Shown piece by piece: positions 1 to 6,834 of a DNA stretch of 41,144 nt (position 1 is its first letter; each line of letters opens with the position of its first letter). A program made the translations under genes and the position numbers. Source of the stretch: DATDAH01 sp036525535 (GTDB lineage: Bacteria > Actinomycetota > Acidimicrobiia > Acidimicrobiales > DATDAH01); NCBI GenBank assembly GCA_036525535.1, contig DATDAH010000001.1, positions 1 through 41,144 on the forward strand, in the 5' to 3' direction. The notes beneath the pieces were generated by a model. That model had not been told where the DNA came from, ran no database searches, and worked only from the letters and a program-made list of their open reading frames with translations.

Positions 1-46
1 CCGCCCGGCGTTCACGCCCTCGTCGTGAGCGCGTAGCCGCCCGGCG

Positions 47-898
47 TCACCCCCGCGACGTCAACCGGACGCCAGGGCGACCGCCGGCGTGGATGAGGTC
101 GGCCAGCCCGGCTTGCGGCGAGCCGCCGATGGTGGCGTGGAGGAAGGCCAGGATCGCGTCCCGGACGGCTGGGTGGACCGCCGCGTCGGCGCGGAGGTAG
201 CCGTCGTGATCCCCCCGTTTCACGGTCAGCAGGTAGGCCGAGGTCCCCACCCGCTGGAGGGCTTCGCCACTCCCGGTGTAGGGCACGATGGCGTCCCTGG
301 CCCCGTGGACGAGCAGGACGGGTATGGAGCCGCTGCTGTAGATGCCACCGGGCAAGGTGGCCAGCCGGCCGGCCACGGCCACGATGGCATCCACCCGGCG
401 GTCGACACAGCAGCTGTTGAACCCTTCGGCCAGGGCGGTCATGGCGCCCAGGCTGTGGCCGGCGACGGCGATGTGCTCGAGATCGGCGGCGGCGATGGGG
501 TAGCGGCCGGTCGTCACCGCGTCGATGACCTGGCGCACGCGACCCGGCTGGAACGGCAGGGCCAGCACGGCCCCCGGGCCGGCGTTGCCGGGCATGGCAG
601 GGGCAACCACGACGTTGCCGGCTGCGGCGATCTCGTCGAGCAGGTCCGTGTAGGACTCGGGCGGGGCCTCGGGTCCATGGACCCACACCACCAGGGGCCA
701 CGGGCCGTGCTGACGGGGGCGGACCACCACCGTGTGCATCCCGGCCACGGTCCGCTCGTCACTGCGGATGGGCAGGCCGGCGTCCTCGACGGCGGGTTCG
801 GCGCGCAGCCGCTCATCGCGGTCGTCGCCGCTCGCGCAGGCCGCGAGCGCGAGCGTCAGGAGGCTGACCCCCACGACCGCCGTCGCCCGCTGCGCCAT
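47..898 (-). CDS. Alpha/beta-hydrolase lipoprotein (dienelactone hydrolase/chlorophyllase-like)
   Basis: A predicted secreted, membrane-anchored serine hydrolase of 283 aa. The N-terminus is a lipoprotein signal peptide with the lipobox LAAC and lipidated Cys21. The alpha/beta-hydrolase core follows: an oxyanion-side strand with WVHG (residues 72-75), the nucleophile elbow GHSLG (Ser149), Asp202 in the HGARDAIVP segment, and His231 in GDHDG, giving a plausible Ser-Asp-His triad. Layout and length resemble the chlorophyllase/dienelactone-hydrolase-like and polyester-hydrolase-like groups. The substrate cannot be read from sequence; an ester is likely. It lies 4 bp downstream of the thiolase gene on the same strand, so the two are probably co-transcribed. 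The ATG start is fixed by the signal peptide. I see no gene in bases 1-46. Confidence 0.85.
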   Translation of the reverse strand: MAQRATAVVGVSLLTLALAACASGDDRDERLRAEPAVEDAGLPIRSDERTVAGMHTVVVRPRQHGPWPLVVWVHGPEAPPESYTDLLDEIAAAGNVVVAPAMPGNAGPGAVLALPFQPGRVRQVIDAVTTGRYPIAAADLEHIAVAGHSLGAMTALAEGFNSCCVDRRVDAIVAVAGRLATLPGGIYSSGSIPVLLVHGARDAIVPYTGSGEALQRVGTSAYLLTVKRGDHDGYLRADAAVHPAVRDAILAFLHATIGGSPQAGLADLIHAGGRPGVRLTSRG

Positions 899-902
899 GG
901 GG

Positions 903-2093
903 TCAGGTCACCCGTTCGATCACCGTGGCGTTGGCCTGCCCGCCCCCCTCACACATGGTCTGGAAGCCGAAGCGACCACCCGTGGCCTCGAGGTCGTTGA
1001 GCAGCGTGGTCATCAGCCGCACCCCGCTGGCCCCGAGGGGATGGCCGATGGCGATGGCTCCACCCCGGGAGTTGTAGCGCGTCATGTCGGGCTGGAACTC
1101 GCGGGCCCACATGAGGGCGATGGCGGCGAAGGCCTCGTTGCACTCCACCGAGTCGAACTGGCCGACGGTCATGCCCGACCGCTCGAGCAGCTTCTTGGTG
1201 GCCGGGACCGGGGCGGACAGCACCAGCCACGGGTCCTCGGCGGCGACGGCGAAGTGGCGGATGACGGCCCGGTACGGCAGGCCGAGGTCGTCGGCCGTGC
1301 TCCGCTCGGCGATGAGCATGGCGGAGGCGCCGTCGGAGGTCTGGGAGGCGTTCCCCGCCGTGATGTCGGGAGCGATCGACGGGTCCCACGACGCCGCGCT
1401 GGGCAGCTGGGCCAGCGCCTCGACCGTGCTCTCGGGCCGGATGCCCTGGTCCCGGTCGAACAGCTCGCCGGTTTCGGTCCCCTCCTCGTCCTTGATCGGG
1501 ACGGGCACGGTCTCCTTGGCGAAGTGGCCGTTGTCCCAGTTCGCCTGAGCCCGACGATGGGATTCGACGGCGTAGGCGTCCATGTCCTCGCGGGTTGCGC
1601 CGCAACGCTCGGCCAGGATCTGACTGACCTCGAACTGGGTGGGGTGGAACCGGCCACCGACGGCCTCGATCCACTGCCCCGAGAACGGCCCGGTGCCACC
1701 GCTGGCGTTGGAGCCCATCGGCGCGCGGGTCATGGACTCGACGCCGCAGGCGATGCCGAGGTCGTAGGCCCCGGCGATGACCCCCTGGGCGACGAAGTGG
1801 ACGGCCTGCTGGGATGAGCCGCACTGCCGGTCGACCGAGGTGGCGGGCACGTGCCACGGCAGGCCGCCGGCGATCCAGGCGTTGCGGGCCACGTTGTTGG
1901 ACTGCTCGCCCACCTGGCTGACGCAGCCGCCGACGACGTCGTCCACCCGCCCCGGGTCCACGCCCGTGCGGTCGACGAGGGCGTTGAGGGTGAAGCCGAG
2001 CAGGTCCGTCGGGTGCCAGGTCGACAGCGCGCCCTTCCGCTTCCCGATCGGCGTGCGGACGGTGTCGACGATGACGGCCTCGCGCTCGGACAT
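903..2093 (-). CDS. Acetyl-CoA acetyltransferase / 3-ketoacyl-CoA thiolase
   Basis: A 396-aa thiolase that would cleave 3-ketoacyl-CoA with CoA, or run the reverse condensation. All catalytic elements are present: nucleophile Cys91 in DRQCGSS, His351 in AIGHPLGASG, and the acid/base Cys381 in MCEGGGQ. Length and the N-terminal IVDTVRTPIGK are typical of degradative thiolases (FadA family). It is divergent from the ADP-forming acyl-CoA synthetase and followed at 4 bp by a lipoprotein hydrolase. A TAGCGT element lies 6 nt before the ATG with no Shine-Dalgarno between, so the transcript may be leaderless. The shared intergenic region holds a CTGAC-N6-GTCAG inverted repeat. The actual acyl substrate (fatty, steroid or terpenoid) is not determinable from sequence. 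Confidence 0.93.
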   Translation of the reverse strand: MSEREAVIVDTVRTPIGKRKGALSTWHPTDLLGFTLNALVDRTGVDPGRVDDVVGGCVSQVGEQSNNVARNAWIAGGLPWHVPATSVDRQCGSSQQAVHFVAQGVIAGAYDLGIACGVESMTRAPMGSNASGGTGPFSGQWIEAVGGRFHPTQFEVSQILAERCGATREDMDAYAVESHRRAQANWDNGHFAKETVPVPIKDEEGTETGELFDRDQGIRPESTVEALAQLPSAASWDPSIAPDITAGNASQTSDGASAMLIAERSTADDLGLPYRAVIRHFAVAAEDPWLVLSAPVPATKKLLERSGMTVGQFDSVECNEAFAAIALMWAREFQPDMTRYNSRGGAIAIGHPLGASGVRLMTTLLNDLEATGGRFGFQTMCEGGGQANATVIERVT

Positions 2094-2099
2094 GGCGAG

Positions 2100-2105
2100 A
2101 CGCTA
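2100..2105 (-). promoter_or_regulatory. Candidate -10 element, leaderless thiolase transcript
   Basis: On the minus strand TAGCGT ends exactly 6 nt before the thiolase ATG at 2093. This is the spacing expected if transcription starts at the start codon. No purine-rich ribosome-binding site fits in between. The assignment rests on sequence alone. Confidence 0.5.
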
Positions 2106-2133
2106 CTCAGCCGCCCGTCGGGCGGCCGGTCAG

Positions 2134-2153
2134 ACCTGACGGGGGTGTCAGGT
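2134..2153. promoter_or_regulatory. Inverted-repeat operator (CTGAC-N6-GTCAG), site A
   Basis: A perfect 7-bp inverted repeat, ACCTGAC-GGGGGT-GTCAGGT, lies between the divergent thiolase and acyl-CoA synthetase genes. It overlaps the probable promoter of the synthetase. The same core recurs before three other units in this window (6792, 30083, 36348). Size and symmetry suit a dimeric TetR-family repressor; the regulator is not identified. Confidence 0.6.
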
Positions 2154-2158
2154 AGGGT
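2153..2158 (+). promoter_or_regulatory. Candidate -10 element of the acyl-CoA synthetase operon
   Basis: TAGGGT lies 8 nt before the ATG at 2167 and abuts the right arm of inverted repeat A. A repressor bound there would block it. The short distance suggests a leaderless or near-leaderless transcript. Confidence 0.4.
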
Positions 2159-2166
2159 CGGCCGCC

Positions 2167-4290
2167 ATGGCTGCGGGGGTGCCGGTGGACGTGACGGGCC
2201 GTCCGACCGAGCTACGGGACGTCGATCTGCGCGGGTTCTTCGCCCCGCAGACGGTGGCCGTGATCGGGGCCTCGGACAACCCGAAGCGTCCCAACGCGGC
2301 CATGACCCGCAAGATCGTGGCCTGGGCCGAGGAGCACGGAGCCACGGTCCACCTCGTCAACCCGAACCGCGACACGATCGACGGTCGACCCTGCTTCACC
2401 TCCGTGCTGGACGTCCCCGGCGACGTGGACCTGGCGGTGATCCTGGTGCGCGACGCCGTCGACGCCTACGAGGCGGTGCTGGCCAAGAAGGCCCGGTTCG
2501 CCGTCATCTTCTCCGCCGGGTTCGCCGAGTCCGGCGCCGCGGGGGCCGAGCTGCAGGACCGACTCGAGGCGCTGGTGGCCACGGCCGACACCCGCCTGCT
2601 CGGGCCCAACACCAACCTCAACGCCTTCGAGTCCTTCACCGAGGGCAACCCGGGCCGAGCCGTCGCCCTCATCACCCAGAGCGGGCATCAGGGCCGGCCC
2701 ATCTTCCAGGCCCAGGACCTCGGGCTCCGGTTGTCGGCGTGGGCCCCGACGGGCAACGAGGTCGACCTGGAGTTCGCCGACTTCGCCCGCTGGTTCGCCG
2801 ACCAGCCCGAGGTGGGTGTGATCGCGGCCTACATCGAGGGCTTCAAGGACGGCCGCACGCTGATGCTGGCCGCCGACCACGCCGCCCAGCAGGGCGTCCC
2901 CGTCGTCGTGGTCAAGGTGGGCAAGACCGCCGAAGGCGCCTCGATGGCCCAGTCCCACACCGGCCACCTCACCGGGACGGACGGGGTGACGTCGGCCGTC
3001 TTCCGCCAGTTCGGCGTGATCCGGGTAGACGGGCTCGACGAGCTCCAGGACACGGCCATGCTGCTGTCCCGGGCCGCGCCGCCCACGACCGACGGGGTCT
3101 GCATCTACGCCATCTCCGGCGGCACCGGGGCCCACCTGGCCGACCTGGCTTCGGCCGGCGGCCTGAGGATCCCCGACCTGACCGAGGCCACCCAGACCGC
3201 GCTGCGGGAGTGGATCCCCGGCTACCTGCGGGTGTCGAACCCGGTCGACTGCGGCGGCGCCCCGTCCGCCGACTGGCGGGGGCGCAAGATCCTCGACGCC
3301 CTGCTCGCCGACCCCAACGTGGGCGTGCTCGTCTGTCCCATCACCGGGGCCCTGCCGACCATGAGTCGACCCCTGGCCGAGGACCTGGTCGCCGCGGCCG
3401 CCACCACCGACAAGCCGATCGTCGTCATCTGGGGCTCGCCGTTGACCGACGACCCGGCGTACGTCGGCGTGCTGGTGCCCTCGGGCCTCCCGGTGTTCCG
3501 CACCTTCGGGAACTGCGTGGGCGCGGTGAAGGCGTACCTCGACCACCACGAGTTCCGGGCCCGCCACGCGTCGCCGTTCGCCAAGCCCGTCCGCTCCCGC
3601 TCCCCCGCCGCCCCCCTGGCCGACGCCCTCCTCGCCAACAGCCGTTCTGGAACGGGACCCCTGTCGGAGTTCGAATCGAAGGGGGTGCTGGCCGCGTACG
3701 GGATCCCGGTGACCGACGACAAGCTGTGCCACTCGCCGGCCGAGGCGGTGAAGGCGGCGGCGGCGCTCGGCTACCCGGTGGTGATGAAGGCGTGCTCGGC
3801 CGACCTGGCCCACAAGAGCGACCTCGGCCTGGTCGTCGTCGACATCGGGTCGGCGGCCGAGGTGCGACGGACCTACGCCGACCTGGTCGAGCGCTCCCCC
3901 GTCGTCCCCGACGGCATCCTCGTGTGCCCTACGGCCGCGCCGGGTGTCGAATGCGCCGTGGGCGTGTCCCACGATGCGCTGTTCGGCCCCGTGGTGATGT
4001 TCGGCCTGGGCGGCGTGCTGGTCGAGGTCCTGGGCGACGTCAGCTTCCGGGTCCCCCCGTTCGACCGGGCCGAAGCGGGGCGCATGATCCGCGAGGTCAA
4101 GGGGTTTCCGCTGCTCACCGGCGTTCGGGGACAGGCCAAGGCCGACCTGAAGGCGCTGGTCGACGTGATCCTGAAGGTCCAACGGCTCGCCGTCGACCAC
4201 ACCGACACCATCGCCGAGCTCGACATCAACCCACTCGTCGTGCACCCCACCGGCGCCACCGCCCTCGACGCCCTGATCGTCAGCCGATGA
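2167..4290 (+). CDS. ADP-forming acyl-CoA synthetase (acetate--CoA ligase family)
   Basis: A 707-aa single-chain NDP-forming acyl-CoA ligase, activating a carboxylic acid with ATP and CoA and releasing ADP. Domain order: CoA-binding Rossmann domain (about 20-115, with VAVIGASDNP), succinyl-CoA-ligase-like domains with the SHTG segment carrying the probable phospho-His (His264), and a C-terminal ATP-grasp domain (about 500-707, with GYPVVMKACS and AHKSD). Length matches fused alpha-beta enzymes of this family. Its stop codon overlaps the start of the downstream SCP2-type thiolase by 4 bp, so the pair is translationally coupled. It is divergent from a second thiolase, and an inverted repeat sits at its promoter. 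Substrate unknown. Confidence 0.9.
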   Translation: MAAGVPVDVTGRPTELRDVDLRGFFAPQTVAVIGASDNPKRPNAAMTRKIVAWAEEHGATVHLVNPNRDTIDGRPCFTSVLDVPGDVDLAVILVRDAVDAYEAVLAKKARFAVIFSAGFAESGAAGAELQDRLEALVATADTRLLGPNTNLNAFESFTEGNPGRAVALITQSGHQGRPIFQAQDLGLRLSAWAPTGNEVDLEFADFARWFADQPEVGVIAAYIEGFKDGRTLMLAADHAAQQGVPVVVVKVGKTAEGASMAQSHTGHLTGTDGVTSAVFRQFGVIRVDGLDELQDTAMLLSRAAPPTTDGVCIYAISGGTGAHLADLASAGGLRIPDLTEATQTALREWIPGYLRVSNPVDCGGAPSADWRGRKILDALLADPNVGVLVCPITGALPTMSRPLAEDLVAAAATTDKPIVVIWGSPLTDDPAYVGVLVPSGLPVFRTFGNCVGAVKAYLDHHEFRARHASPFAKPVRSRSPAAPLADALLANSRSGTGPLSEFESKGVLAAYGIPVTDDKLCHSPAEAVKAAAALGYPVVMKACSADLAHKSDLGLVVVDIGSAAEVRRTYADLVERSPVVPDGILVCPTAAPGVECAVGVSHDALFGPVVMFGLGGVLVEVLGDVSFRVPPFDRAEAGRMIREVKGFPLLTGVRGQAKADLKALVDVILKVQRLAVDHTDTIAELDINPLVVHPTGATALDALIVSR

Positions 4291-5438
4291 CGATCAAGGA
4301 CGCCACCGCCATCGTGGGCATCGGCCAGACCGAGTGGGGCAAGGGGCTGGAGGACGCCGAGCTGGTCCTCGCGCTGCGAGCCATCAAGGCCGCGCTGGAC
4401 GACGCGGGCATCGAGCCGGGCGAGGTCGACGGCCTGTCGTCGTACACGCTGGAGACCAGCGACGAGGTCGACATCGCCCGCAACCTGGGCCTTGGCGACA
4501 TCACCTGGTTCAGCCAGGTCGGCTATGGCGGAGGGGCCGGCTGTGGGGTCGTCGGCCATGCCGCCGTCGCCGTCGCCACCGGGCAGGCGAACGTGGCCGT
4601 GGCCTGGCGCAGCCGCAAGCGGGGGGCCGCCGCCAGCCGTCCGTGGAGCCAGGTGGCCCGTCGGGTCGGCGGCTCACATCAGTGGAGCCGGCCCTTCGGC
4701 CTCCTCCGACCGGTCGACGAGATCGCCATGCTGGCGCGCCGCTACTTCCACGAGTTCGGCGGTACGCGGGAGGAGCTGGCCGCCGTCGCCGTCACCGTAC
4801 GTGAGCACGCCAACCGGAACCCGGCGGCGATGATGTACGGGAAGCCACTGACTGTCGAGCAGTACCTCGAGGGCCGCTGGATCTCCGAGCCGCTCTGCCT
4901 GTTCGACAACTGCCTCGAGTCGGACGGCGCCGCCGCCGTGGTCATCGTCTCGGCGGAGCGGGCCCTCGATCTCGACGTCACGCCGGCGCTCATCCACTCC
5001 TTCGCCCAGTCGATCCCCCAGCAGCACCAGGTCATGACCAACTACTTCGGCGACGACCCCTTGAAGGGCCCGGCCTGGGCCTGCGCCGACCTGCTGTGGC
5101 GCAACTCGGACCTGACCCCCGCCGACGTCCACGTGGCCCAGCTCTACGACGCCTTCTCGCCCCTCGTCCCGCTGTCCCTGGAGGGCTACGGCTTCTGCGA
5201 GCGGGGCGAGGGACTGGCCTTCTGCCAGGACGGCGGCATCTCCTGGGACGGTGGGCGGTTGCCGGTGAACACCTCCGGAGCCGGCATGTCCGAGGCCTAC
5301 GTCCACGGCTTCAACCTCATCACCGAAGCGGTCCGCCAGGTGCGCGGGACCTCGACCGCTCAGGTCGACGGCGCGTCGGTCTCCCTCGTCACCTCGGGCG
5401 AAGGCGTGCCCACCTCCGCACTGTTGCTGCGGGGCTGA
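4287..5438 (+). CDS. SCP2/lipid-transfer-type thiolase-like protein
   Basis: A 383-aa thiolase-superfamily protein of the sterol-carrier (SCPx, Ltp2-like) branch. It begins AIVGIGQTEWGKG and has Cys86 in GAGCGVVG at the nucleophile position and His340 in EAYVHGFNL. The second catalytic Cys of true thiolases (CxGGG) is replaced near the C-terminus by TSGEGVP. This is typical of the branch that includes side-chain retro-aldolases of steroid catabolism. Such proteins often work with a DUF35 OB-fold partner, which is not present here. The ATG overlaps the synthetase stop codon (ATGA), so this start is preferred over the long upstream reading frame. It is probably co-expressed with the ligase to process a branched or cyclic acyl-CoA; that role is inference. 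Confidence 0.85.
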   Translation: MTIKDATAIVGIGQTEWGKGLEDAELVLALRAIKAALDDAGIEPGEVDGLSSYTLETSDEVDIARNLGLGDITWFSQVGYGGGAGCGVVGHAAVAVATGQANVAVAWRSRKRGAAASRPWSQVARRVGGSHQWSRPFGLLRPVDEIAMLARRYFHEFGGTREELAAVAVTVREHANRNPAAMMYGKPLTVEQYLEGRWISEPLCLFDNCLESDGAAAVVIVSAERALDLDVTPALIHSFAQSIPQQHQVMTNYFGDDPLKGPAWACADLLWRNSDLTPADVHVAQLYDAFSPLVPLSLEGYGFCERGEGLAFCQDGGISWDGGRLPVNTSGAGMSEAYVHGFNLITEAVRQVRGTSTAQVDGASVSLVTSGEGVPTSALLLRG

Positions 5439-5459
5439 GCCGGGGTCCGGCTCGCCGGG

Positions 5460-6764
5460 CTACTGGGCGGCGGTGGCGCCGTTGGCGCTGGCGGCGTTGA
5501 CGATGTCGAGGATGGTGATGGGGCCTTCGCTCGGGTCGCGGGGCGCCTTGCCCGAGCCCCGGAGCGAGGTGTCGACGCCGGCGGCCTCGGCCCGGAGGGC
5601 CCCCACCGTCGCCTGCTCGCGGGGCCGGTGGCCGAACGGGTCGAACTGGAAGAACCGCATGGCGTTCTCGTGGGTCATCTGGTTGACCTCGGCGTCCGGG
5701 ATGCCGTGCAGTGACTTGCTCAGCAGCTCCGGTGACGTGGGCCAGGTGGAGTCCGAGTGCGGGTAGTCGCACTCCCAGCAGATGCGATCGACGCCGATGT
5801 GATGCCGACTCTCCAGCCCGAAGGCGTCGTCGATGAAGCAGAAGATCGTCTTCTCGAGGAACGTCTGGCTGGGGAGCTGGTCACCGAAGTCGGTGCCGGT
5901 CCACTCGCGGTGGTGCTGGTACACGTAGTCGGCCCGCTCCAGGAAGTACGGGATCCAGCCGATGCCGCCCTCGGACAGCGCGAAGCGCACGTCGGAGAAC
6001 TTGTGGAACACCCGAGACCACAGCAGGTCCGACGCGGCCTGGACCAGGTTGATCGGCTGCAGCGTGATCATCACGTTGATGGGGGCGTCGGCCGCCGTCA
6101 TGATCATCTGCGACGACGACCCGATGTGCAGGCAGACCACGGTGCCGGTGTCCGAGCAGGCCGCCCAGAACGGGTCCCAGTGGTCGCTGTGGAAGCTCGG
6201 CCAGCCGAGACGCTCGGGGTTCTCCGAGAAGGTCACGGCGTGACAGCCCTTGGCCGCCACCCGCCGGACCTCGTCGGCCATGACCTGCGGGTCCCAGACG
6301 GCGGGGATGGCCAGGGGGATGAAGCGCCCCGGCTCGTACCCGCACCACTCGTCGATGTGCCAGTCGTTGTAGGCCCGGACCATGGCCAGGGCCACGTCCT
6401 TGTCCTCCGTCCGGGCGAAGAGCTGGCCGCAGAACTGCGGGAACGACGGGAAGCACATCGAGCCGAGGACGCCGTTGGCGTTCATGTCGGCGATGCGGGC
6501 CTTTATGTCGTAGCAACCATCCCGCATGTCGGCGAACGACGTGGGGTCGATGCCGTACTCGGCGGGCGGGCGCCCGGCCACCGCGTTGAGCCCGATGTTG
6601 GGTAGCTCCTGGCCCTCGTAGGACCAGACGTCGTCGCCGGCCTCGGTGGTTATGGCCTTGGGGGCCAGGTCCTTGTACTTGTCGGGTAGGTGGCCGTCGA
6701 ACATGCCCGGCGGCTCGACGACGTGGTCGTCCACACTGACCAGGATCAGATCCTCGACGTTCAT
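5460..6764 (-). CDS. Amidohydrolase-2 family metal-dependent hydrolase
   Basis: A 434-aa TIM-barrel protein of the amidohydrolase-2 (ACMSD/gamma-resorcylate decarboxylase-like) family. The N-terminal metal site reads SVDDHVVEPP, the D-x-H variant of HxH in this family. Later conserved segments include CLHIGSSS and WECDYPHSDSTWP, the latter carrying the C-terminal Asp. Members hydrolyse or decarboxylate small carboxylic acids; in actinobacteria they commonly sit beside acyl-CoA catabolic genes. The start is supported by a GAGGGGGAAC ribosome-binding site about 6 nt upstream on the minus strand. It is divergent from the CoA transferase, with inverted-repeat operator B between them. The specific substrate is not determinable. 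Confidence 0.87.
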   Translation of the reverse strand: MNVEDLILVSVDDHVVEPPGMFDGHLPDKYKDLAPKAITTEAGDDVWSYEGQELPNIGLNAVAGRPPAEYGIDPTSFADMRDGCYDIKARIADMNANGVLGSMCFPSFPQFCGQLFARTEDKDVALAMVRAYNDWHIDEWCGYEPGRFIPLAIPAVWDPQVMADEVRRVAAKGCHAVTFSENPERLGWPSFHSDHWDPFWAACSDTGTVVCLHIGSSSQMIMTAADAPINVMITLQPINLVQAASDLLWSRVFHKFSDVRFALSEGGIGWIPYFLERADYVYQHHREWTGTDFGDQLPSQTFLEKTIFCFIDDAFGLESRHHIGVDRICWECDYPHSDSTWPTSPELLSKSLHGIPDAEVNQMTHENAMRFFQFDPFGHRPREQATVGALRAEAAGVDTSLRGSGKAPRDPSEGPITILDIVNAASANGATAAQ

Positions 6765-6784
6765 GAGCGTTCCCCCTCACCCGC

Positions 6785-6790
6785 ATCGTA
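6785..6790 (-). promoter_or_regulatory. Candidate -10 element of the amidohydrolase gene
   Basis: On the minus strand TACGAT lies about 20 nt before the ATG at 6764, followed by a good ribosome-binding site (GAGGGGGAAC). The operator-like repeat at 6792-6807 lies immediately upstream of it, in the -10/-35 spacer. Confidence 0.45.
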
Positions 6791-6791
6791 T

Positions 6792-6807
6792 CTGACGCTC
6801 GTGTCAG
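6792..6807. promoter_or_regulatory. Inverted-repeat operator, site B
   Basis: CTGAC-GCTCGT-GTCAG lies between the divergent amidohydrolase and CoA-transferase genes. It has the same arms and spacer length as sites A and C. It sits upstream of the amidohydrolase -10 element, so a bound protein could control both directions. Confidence 0.55.
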
Positions 6808-6834
6808 CTTTCGCCGACGTGCCACCATGACGCC

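Noticed and set aside
1851..4286. In-frame extension upstream of the SCP2-type thiolase
   Set aside because: Arg/Gly-rich shadow of the acyl-CoA synthetase; the ATGA overlap at 4287 gives a family-like N-terminus.
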